In this document: positions 56,015 to 64,000 of the stretch, piece by piece
Layout of the letters: the number at the start of each line of letters is the position of its first letter
Position numbering within the stretch: the stretch's first letter is position 1
Origin: Nepenthes gracilis
Lineage: Eukaryota > Streptophyta > Magnoliopsida > Caryophyllales > Nepenthaceae
Direction of reading: 5' to 3'
Assembly: GCA_033239525.1 (NCBI GenBank)
Contig: BSYO01000003.1
Coordinates: 22,709,716 to 22,773,715, forward strand
Length of the DNA stretch: 64,000 nucleotides
Notes under the pieces: generated by a model
The model's database searches: none
Told to the model about the DNA's origin: nothing
The model's input: only the letters and a program-made list of their open reading frames with translations
Made by a program: the position numbers and the translations under genes

Positions 56015-59000
56015 CAGATGAAAAGCAAGACTAAATTTTAATTCGCACCCACCTCGATGTAGGCTTTTCCCGAATCGTGAAACAAAGCGAGGGTCTCTAT
56101 CGATACAATAGAGGCAGCACACCATGAAGTCTCGACAATCTCGTTCACATACAAACAGGGCTAACTTACCAAGGGGGTAAGTCATCCGGATTGTCGAAAA
56201 GTGGGCTGACTTTGTTAGTCGGCCAACAACCACCCAAATAGCATCATGTTTCTTTGGCGTCGCCATAGGTAGACCACCACAAAATCCATGGCGATATCCT
56301 CTCATTTCCAAATTGTAATGGCATTGGTTGTAATAACCTGTACGGGCAGATGTTGACATATAAGGCATTTTTCCACGTAAGTCGCGATATCCTCTTCATA
56401 TTTCTCCACCAAAATGTTTTCTTCAAATCCCGATGCATCTTATCGCCTCCCGGTGGATCGTATAACGGATCGATGGGCTTCTTTAAGAATTTTCTCCTTT
56501 AAATCTTTATTGTCCTAAGACACATAACCGATTTCTCCTCAAAGCTCCATCCTAAGTAAATTCGAAATTCACTTCGAGATTCTTTTATCCAGCCTCCCCA
56601 TGATCTTTACTAGAAAAGAATCCTTCGCTTGACACCCTTTCACCTCATTACTCAATTCCTACTGAACTTGTAGATGCGCCAAAATCATCCGCTTCCCATG
56701 TACATAGCGCTGACATCATAGTTCATGAGACAATCCAAAGATCTCCATCTCGCTAACTTGCATTCTAGCTAGCATCCTGTGTCAAGCCTACTTAACGCGT
56801 CGCAACCACGTTGCCTTCCCCGGCTCATAACGACTTCGTTACCATAATCTTTCGTGAATTCAATCCATCGCCTCCGCCTCATGTTTAGCTCCTTCGAGAG
56901 AACAAATATTTTAGACTCTTGTGATTCTGAGTAGACCAAGAATCTTTCACAATATAAGTAATGCCTCCATTTTTAATGCAACACCACATGCGGCAAATTC
57001 TAGATGCATTAGTTCAGTACTTTTTTCACGGTCCTTCAACCTGCCGCGAACCATAAGCAATTACCCTACTCTACATTAGAACACAAAATCCAACCACTTT
57101 CTCAAGCATCACAAGAAACAATCAATCCTCCCGACCGTTTGGAATGGTCGACCTGGAGCCAGTTTAACCTGGCCCTAAGCGTGCCCGAAGCTCCTTCACA
57201 ATCTTTGGTCCACTCAACTCGCATCCTTCTTAGTTAATTGAGTGAGAAGCACGGCGATTTGGGAAAAGTTCTCCACAAATCATCTATAGTATCCACCAGT
57301 GCCTAAGAAACTTCGCACTTCGCCCGCGTCAGTTGGCGGGTTCCACTTTTACAACCGCTTCCACCTTCATAGGATCGACAGAGATTCCTTCCTTGAGACG
57401 ACGTGTCCAAGGAATCCTACCTCTTCCAACCAAAACTCGCACTTCTTCAACTTGGCGAACAACCGATGCTCCTAAGAATCAAGTGTAGTGTATAAATGTT
57501 CCTCGTGTTCTCAGAGCTTTTCGAGTACACAAGGATGTCATCAATAAATACAATCACGAACTTGTCTGTATGGCTGGAAAATTTGATTCATCGATCCATA
57601 AAACAGCCGAGCATTAGTCAACCCAAAAGGCATTACTACGAATTCATAAAGCCCATACCCTGGTTCGGCCAACGCCGTCTTTGCTATATCTCTCGCATCC
57701 GAGGAGTCGATGATACCCTGATCTAAGATCGATTTTGAGAATATGCAAGCTCCTCGTAGCCGATCAAGGAGATCATCAATCCTCGGCAGAGGATATTTGT
57801 TCTTGATGGTGATTTTATTTAATTTCCGATAATCCACACATAATCTCATGGTTCCGTCCTTCTTTTTGACAAAATGTAATGTGTGCTCCTCATGGTGACA
57901 CACTTGGTCCGATGAAACCTTTATCTAGCAACTCCTGCAGCTTGTTGTTTCAACTCTTTGAGTTCAGTAGGTGTCATTCGATAGGGTGGTTTGGATATCT
58001 GCCAACCTCGTATCAATTCCACACCAAATTCTAACTCTCGGGGCAATCTGTAAATCATCGGCGAATACGTCTTCAAATTCCGTACCACCTAATCTCTAGC
58101 CAGAGAGATTCGATTTTCAGATACACTAGCAAAGGCTAGATAGGCTTCGCATCCATCACTAATCGGATGCCTGCATGAAGAGCCGAAATAAAGCAGATGC
58201 TTCCTTCGTCGAACACCCCGAATGTGGAAAGGCTTGTTTCCGTGAATGGTGAATTCTACTCTTTTCAAAACAAATAATCTTGGCATGATATCCGCTAACT
58301 ACCCATCCCCAAGATTGCATCAAAGTCTTTCATTTCCAAAGAAACCAAGGCAACAGCATAAAGAATTCATTTACTTTTTATCACATCTCGTAAAATACTA
58401 TATTTAATATTACTTGACGATCCTCGTTGGTGAGGCAACCATTAATGGGTATTCAAGAACTTTGGGAAGGGTCAGGATGCTTCAAAATTCATGGGAAACA
58501 AAAGAATGTGATCCAGAATCAAAGAGTACGTGATAAGAGATGCCATGATAGAAAGTGTACCTTCTACCACCTCCGTAGACTTTTCCCGCCTCCTTTTTCG
58601 TAAATAGCAAACACTTTGGCCGGAATAGGAGACTTAACTCCTGAGCTTGTTTAGCGACCACAATCTCTCGATCATATGCCCCGCCCGCCCATAGTTATAA
58701 CAAACTCCCTGCCTTCTTGTAGCAAGGCTTTCCACCATGTGATCTCCGCAATGATCACATACATTATTAGCCGCAGCTCGAGAATTCCCGCACCGACGGG
58801 CCTCGTTCCCCGCCTCGAACCTGATGGTCTCGCCTCTTAGAAGGCACTTCACTAGCACCGGCCTTGGATGCCTCGACAAAGTCCTTTGTCCGACATCGCC
58901 TCATCTTTCCAATTCTTTTTCAGATAAATCGCCTTTGTAAGCACTCTCCATAAGTTGTCAACGCCGTGAGTGGAAAGGTGTCTTCGATATCATCTCGTAA

Positions 59001-59250
59001 TCCTTGAAAGAATCGTCGACCTTCTTCCTCTCCTCATCTTCCACCATGAAAGGGGCATAACGAGATAATTCAAAAATTTCGAATCATACTCTGCCACCGA
59101 GCGATCGCCTTAGGCGAAGGAATTCTTCCTCCATCCGCCTCAAACCTCTCGGGATTTGAGGGAAAGTATTTCTCCAGAAAGCCAATGAGGGCAAACATCT
59201 CCATGGACCTAATCTCCCGATCCGGCATGTTAAACAGATGACCCCTTTTC
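56015..59250 (-). pseudogene. LTR-less reversed Del-type gag-pol block inside Tat-3
   Basis: Read on the minus strand: gag (59,293-59,084) with FPQIPRGLRRMEEEFLRLR; zinc knuckle CYNYGRAGH (second Cys replaced by Tyr) near 58,700; protease remnants about 58,290-58,050; reverse transcriptase 57,950-57,480 with [24 protein letters not shown] split over the region, [11 protein letters not shown] and VFIDDI; RNase H remnants; integrase 56,440-56,020 with DRDPRFVSRF and LKFSLAFH. It stops before the third catalytic residue of integrase. No LTR is attached at either end. Many stops are present. Confidence 0.8.
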
Positions 59251-59406
59251 GAGAGGAGTACAAGCCATGTCCCGATTCCCCGAATGATACCACTCTATCT
59301 TGATGTAGAGTGGCATAAAGTTCTTTAAGTAACCCAAAATGGAGAATAATCTAGATGGTGGAGACTAAATGAAATCTTGGCAATGCCACGCTCCCCGGGG
59401 CACACT
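59251..59406 (+). repeat. Second copy of Tat-3 gag 3' segment
   Basis: Matches 55,839-56,003; the last 90 bp (59,317-59,406 against 55,914-56,003) differ at three bases by my count, the first part by small deletions. The two copies bracket the reversed Del block. Confidence 0.9.
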
Positions 59407-60026
59407 GAGATGTTTCAGGACTTTCAATGAAACCTACGATATACCGCCACCTCAAACGATTCCTAAAGGGCTGGGGCAGGCCTCCGGAGCTTTTGAATTG
59501 CGAGCCATCGAGGAACCACCTTTCGTGATGGATTTCAATCAATCGGGCTTCCGGGTCAAGAGAGCGAGAGTAGAGACTAGGAGTGATGTCATTAGTTTTA
59601 GCATCGACGATATGACACATGTAATCTCTCATTATTCTGATCCTCTCGTTGTAGGTTCGCATTTCTCGCCTCACTATCACTCCGACCATCTGAAATGAGT
59701 TTTTATTAATAATTGAAGCTCTAGAATTTCTTATCATTTCTTTTTTAAGCTTCGAGAAAAAGAATCATGAGAGCATCCGAAGGCCCCGTTTGAAAAGAAA
59801 CAATTTCGTTAGATCTAAAAACAATGGAAACTTACCATATTGCTACATGTCTTTTTTGATCCTATCTACAATGCAAATGGATGACCATTCTCACCACCTT
59901 CTTGCAAACATCAATCCCTCATTTGAAGATGAAATTTTCGACCCCGTACGTTTGCGTCAGGTGATTCATGCTACCTATCCCAAAGCATCTCAATTTCTCT
60001 CAAGACTTGGACTTTCGTGATGAAGC
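59407..60026 (+). pseudogene. Tat-3 gag-protease junction region
   Basis: An open plus frame from 59,369 to 59,698 includes KRARVE, DVISFSIDDMTHVI and SDPLVV, matching NVISFSNNDFEHVV...DPLVV at the Tat-1 protease entry. The protease itself is missing or unreadable. The following 59,700-60,020 has an open frame of 76 codons that I do not recognise. Confidence 0.55.
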
Positions 60027-60929
60027 TGTGACGACCCGACTTTTATTACCATCAAAAGCCGTCGTCAAAATCAAAGTTCTTACAAATAAAAGATAAAAAG
60101 GTGAATATAAAAATTTTTGTTATCTTCTTTCATACCTGAGATGCATTCTAGACATTTAAAATTTCATAATCCCAAAATATCACGGAAATATTCTAGCATT
60201 CATAAGCAGCGGAATTATCATTATAAATTTTCTTAAAATAAACAAAACTCCAAAAATCAGTTTCAGCAAGCTTAAACTTCCAGCTACACCATAGGACTCT
60301 ACTCAACTTCGTCCTCCATAAGCTTGTCATCTGAAAAATTTCAAGAATGAGCTTACAAAGCCCAGCAGGATACTCACATGCAGAAATCACAAGTATACAT
60401 ATAATCAAATTATAGATCATAATATAGCATAATAAAATTCATCATATCGTTTCCTCTTAGTTCATATTCTTTTCATCTTGTCTTCATCAAAATCATTCGG
60501 AATTCATATAATCTTTAGGGACCGGACGGGAGCGGACAACATCGAGGACGGGTTGTGTGCTACCCCACAACCTAAAGCCGTATCCCCTCATTATGCTCCC
60601 CGGGGCGGGAGGTCATGCCTTTAACCCGGCATACGGGGCCATAGTCCATAGTTCTTATGCCACCAAAAGGTCCCCTCCCAGGCCCGGAGGCATCCTCGAG
60701 TGTCACTCCAATATCCTTCATCCATCTTTAACAAAGAAGTTTAATGGAAACTCCTTTTCTTGGTTCGTGTTCTTTATCGGCAATCATAAAAATTCAAAAG
60801 TCGAAAGAGTTCCACTTGCTGTCCATAATCCATAAGTTTTCTTGTTCTTTACTGAAGTTCATATCATCTATTAAAGCCGAAGCTCATTTTCAAAAGAATC
60901 CGAAGTTCTTATTGAGGGAAGAATTTCAT

Positions 60930-61620
60930 TAATTTCCGAAGTTCTTTTTAAATGAGAGACCGAAGTCCTGAAACCGGAATTCTTACAAGGCCGGAGTTCA
61001 TTTTAGTTCAAGTCAGAGTTCATATCCTTTAATCAAAGCCGGAGTTCGTTATCTTTCAAAACCGGAGTTCATTTCCTTTAGTCAAAGCCGGAGTTCGTTT
61101 TATTTAGTCAAAGCCGGAGTTCGTTGTCTTTCAAAACCGGAGTTCATTTACTTTACCGGAGTTCGGTTTTCTTTAACCGGAGTTCTTTATTTATAAAGGA
61201 CGGAGCATATTTTCATTATGCTCAAAAGTCAAAAGTTCTTTAACATGGACGGAGTGCCGTTTTCTTTTTAAAAGACGTAGCTCAAAGGCCGGAGTGTCTT
61301 TTCCTTTATAAATCAGGAGTTCAAATGCCGGAGTGGCTTTTCTTTTAAAATCCGGAGCTCAAAGGGACGGAGTGCTTTATTTAAAATGGACGGAGTATAT
61401 TTTTAAAGACATAAAGACCGGAGTTCATTTTGGACGGAGTTCTTTATTCAAACAGAAGGCTGGAGTACTTTTCAAGGGAACGGAGTACATTATTCATAAA
61501 AAGGCCGGAGTTCTCTTTTACATGGGGACGGAGCTCTTTATTCTTAAAAGGGCCGGAGTTCATTTTAAACATAAAGCCGGAGTATAATGGGACGGAGTAC
61601 ATATGCCGGAGATCTTTTAC
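60930..61620. repeat. CCGGAGTTC short-motif array
   Basis: About 25-30 copies of CCGGAGTTC, CCGAAGTTC or GGACGGAGT spaced 15-35 bp apart, separated by T-rich or A-rich spacers such as CATTTTAAA and CTTTATT. The spacing is irregular, so it is not a simple tandem repeat. Confidence 0.88.
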
Positions 61621-62293
61621 CGTAGAAACAGAATACAGTAATAGAATTTCATGAGTTCATAATTATTGGCAGTAAATCATAACAGAAATTCAACATCATG
61701 CATAGCTAAATTTCCTTTAAACATGCATTTCAGTGTGAACAGTAAAAATATACTTATTCAGAATTTCATATGATTTTATAGCAACATAAATAAAACATGA
61801 ACTTTATAAATATGGGTGAGTATCTTGCCTGAATTCTTTTCTTATGTTGCCTTAGCCTTTGGTTTCTTTCTCTACTAGGAGCTTCTAGTGGTGTCTTTTT
61901 CTGCTGATCTTAAGTCCCTATTTATAGGCCCTGGGTTAGGTGGCCTTCATTTATAATTTTTCCTATTTTCCAAGGATGCTATAAATTGTCCTACATTTCC
62001 CATGAGGATTTCGTTTTCCAACACTTCTCGGGAACAGCTGAAATTCATTGCCGCTCCTTTCCAAAATTCTCAGTTACTGTGACCGGACTTCTTTACTTCG
62101 GAAATCCGGAGTGCTTTCTTTCCGCCCGCGTTTTTACTCCGAAAATCCGGAGTTCATTTACCAAGGGAAATCCGGACTTCATTTGCCCAACGAAATCCGG
62201 ACTTCTTTTATTATGGAAATCCAGACTTCATTAAGAAAATCCGGACAGCCATTTCCTCAATACCAATTCCGGACTTCTTCACCTTTGGATTTT

Positions 62294-62315
62294 CCGGTCA
62301 ACGGGCGTTGACCGG
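62294..62315. promoter_or_regulatory. Inverted W-box pair in the solo LTR
   Basis: Arms CCGGTCAACG and CGTTGACCGG (10 bp, perfect) with a 2-bp spacer, about 45 bp from the LTR end. Confidence 0.55.
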
Positions 62316-62364
62316 ACCTGATGGTTAAAATTTCCTTATTCAAATTTTGGGTCGTTACAGAAGC

Positions 62365-63163
62365 CATATTACAGCAAGCATAATCGGGTGAAGCAATTGA
62401 GATGGTCCCTCTAGACCCCCACCGAACCTGAGAAGTATGTCCACATTGGCGGTTCCCTTACTGCAACAAACCGCAACCGACTCATAAACTTCCTCAGGAA
62501 GAACTTCGACGTCTTCGCGTGGATTCCTGCCGACATCCCAGGATACTGGTTAGAGTAATGGTCTACAAGTTGGGCCTCGATCCTGACCATAAGCCCGTCA
62601 GGAAGAAACGCAGGAATCACTTTATCGAAAAGCTGATAGCTATGAGAGAGGAGGTGAAGAGGTTGCTCGATGCTTGATTCATAAGGGAGGTCTAATACCC
62701 AGATTGGCTATCCAATGTTGTGCTCGTGAAGAAGAGCAGCGACAAGTGGTGGATGTATGTTGACTTCACCAACGTAAACAAAGCCTATCCCAAAGACAGC
62801 TTCCCACTCCTTCGGATCAATCAATTGGTGGACTCCAATCCGGGCACAAGCTCCTGAGTTTCATGGATGCCTATTCAGCCTACAACTAGATTAGGATGGA
62901 CCCAGATGATGAGAAGCATGCCTCCTTTATGACTGATTAGGAAACGTATTGCTATAGGGTCTGCCCTTCGGACTCAAGAATGCCTGGGCAACCTACCAGC
63001 GTTTGGTGAATACGATGTTTGAGACATAGATCGGAAAGAACGATGAGGTATATATGGACGACATGGTCGTCAAAAGAAAAGTAGTCAACTACCACATTCG
63101 CGATCTAGAGGAGACCTTTGAGGTGCTCCGGGCTTATAGGATGAAGCTCAACCTGGAGGAGAC
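62365..63163 (+). pseudogene. Tat-3 reverse transcriptase, 3'-truncated
   Basis: MVPLDP at the protease-polymerase linker, LGLDPDHKPVRKKR near 62,570, WMYVDFTNVNKAYPKDSFP near 62,750, and catalytic YMDD at 63,051-63,062 followed by MVVKR and RMKLN. Frameshifts and stops occur. The reading runs straight into the 3' LTR at about 63,165, so the thumb, both RNases H and integrase are absent. Confidence 0.82.
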
Positions 63164-63167
63164 CTTT

Positions 63168-63977
63168 GGGTCTGACTCTAAGGAGGCCCAAGAACAACGA
63201 AGCCCAATCCAAGAAATGCCAGTCCAGACGACCAACAAAGCCCAAGTTCCTAGAGGTAGCGGCCAATCAGCGCCCTCTACAGCACATTAATGCAGCTGCA
63301 GGTGGCAGGCACTAGCCTAGAGAAAGTCAACCAATGAGAAGGGAGTCAACACTGCCAGTCACAGCTCACATCGTCCCCTGAAACCGGTCAACCAATCCTT
63401 GCGCGAGCAGCAGACCAAGCGTGATCAATGCACCACAATGGTCTCCTCGCCATCGTAAGGCGACAACTGACACCGCTAGCTAACCCTAATAGTTAGTGGC
63501 CAGTGAATCCCTGCTTTCCATATATTGGAGCTTTCTTGCACCCAATGCTTCTCTCCAGGGAGCCTATAAATTTCCTCTCCTCCTATAGGAGAAGGGATTA
63601 GGAATCTTGATCTCTCTCTCTCGTTCTTGATTCATCGAGTTTCTAATCTCGAACCTTCTTGCAGAGCCTAGCCTCCCACAACAGCTCAACGAGCCCCGCA
63701 CCCTTGCGTTTTCACACTCCCACCACACATTTTATATACTTTCTTACACCTCTAAGCGTGCACCTCTCTCCGTTCATTACGAAAAATTTCTGACTTGAGC
63801 GTCAGAGTATTTTTGGTGGGAGAACTTTCCGTCAACCTCTGACCTCTTATTTATAGTTTGTATTGTACAGGTTCCACGTTATCATTGACGGAAATCGGAC
63901 TCGCTCAAGATCCAATCCAGATAGGAAATTCGAAGGCTTCCTAATCCGTACAATAACCGAAAATCAGGAACGCAACA
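63168..63977 (+). repeat. Tat-3 3' LTR
   Basis: Aligns with the 5' LTR from its GGGTC onwards (offset 9,531 at the start), with an internal shortfall near 63,640-63,670. It ends GGAACGCAACA followed by the ATATG target copy. Its first few bases are fused to reverse transcriptase sequence. Confidence 0.9.
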
Positions 63978-64000
63978 ATATGATTTAATATCTATATTAT

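Larger units (their letters stand above)
60027..62359 (-). repeat. Solo Del-type LTR with perfect target duplication (2,333 bp)
   Basis: Plus-strand ends TGTGACGACCCGAC and TTGGGTCGTTACA. Flanked by identical GAAGC (60,022-60,026 and 62,360-62,364). The likely transcription direction is minus, judged from a GATGACAAGC-type block on that strand (about 60,326) where other LTRs carry ATGAGATGG. It contains a dense array of CCGGAGTTC-like words (60,930-61,620) and a second group of TCCGGACTTC words (62,080-62,280). The short frames translated from the array are not genes. Confidence 0.9.
53633..63977 (+). mobile_element. Tat-3: Tat-type LTR retrotransposon with perfect target duplication
   Basis: LTRs 53,633-54,530 and about 63,168-63,977 are flanked by identical ATATG (53,628-53,632 and 63,978-63,982). 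Gag starts at 54,602. The interior holds a reversed Del block (about 56,015-59,250) and a solo LTR (60,027-62,359). Reverse transcriptase joins the 3' LTR directly, with the RNase H domains and integrase deleted. The element cannot move by itself. Confidence 0.9.

Noticed and set aside
60930..61620. Considered as a CRISPR-like or centromeric satellite array
   Set aside because: Repeats are 9-10 bp with irregular spacing, in a eukaryotic LTR; not a CRISPR, and no fixed monomer length.
61333..61654. Repeat-like proteins with recurring AGV(L/H)F or PEF motifs
   Set aside because: Frames created by the CCGGAGTTC word array; the reading frame is not kept between units.

Overview
The window is nuclear DNA of a flowering plant, most likely a eudicot. 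The evidence is a spliced, intron-containing 2-oxoglutarate dioxygenase gene, a 597-codon pentatricopeptide-repeat (PPR) gene of the organelle RNA-editing type, an AT-rich background, and dense nested Ty3/gypsy retrotransposons of two plant-specific kinds: Tat-type and Del/Tekay-type (chromoviral). I cannot name the species. No bacterial, viral or organellar gene cluster, tRNA, rRNA or CRISPR array was seen.

Gene island (1-8,150). Both genes lie on the minus strand. The dioxygenase (1,851-4,566) has three exons whose splice sites join in frame to give 381 residues with every iron- and 2-oxoglutarate-binding residue present. The PPR gene (6,124-7,917) is a single open frame. It carries a young in-frame 84-bp tandem duplication near its start. 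These two are the only genes I would expect to be functional.

Repeat sea (about 8,150-64,000). Tat-1 (about 8,160-16,293, plus) has gag, protease, reverse transcriptase, two RNases H and integrase, all broken by stops. Tat-2 (about 24,359-29,849, minus) is a truncated relative with a 3' LTR, a tandem array, an opposite-strand ORF with its own TATA box, and an internally deleted RNase H/integrase remnant. A Del-type LTR (29,850-35,529) interrupts Tat-2 and is itself interrupted by another LTR (31,756-about 35,061). Element E (41,606-52,575, minus, Del/Tekay) has both LTRs, primer-binding site and polypurine tract, and contains a solo LTR (46,911-49,649). Tat-3 (53,633-63,977, plus) has both LTRs and a perfect 5-bp target duplication. 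It has lost everything from late reverse transcriptase to the 3' LTR, and it hosts an LTR-less reversed Del gag-pol block and a solo LTR with its own perfect target duplication (60,027-62,359). Between Tat-1 and Tat-2 lie three copies of a 1.0-1.26 kb LTR-derived repeat and a LINE reverse-transcriptase fossil.

Nesting gives an insertion order: Tat-2 before the 29,850 LTR before the 31,756 LTR; element E before its internal solo LTR; Tat-3 before the 60,027 solo LTR. The most interesting signals are the antisense ORF module of the Tat elements, paired W-box inverted repeats recurring in unrelated LTRs, a CCGGAGTTC-type short-motif array inside one LTR, and the PPR presequence duplication. I found no convincing wholly new system.
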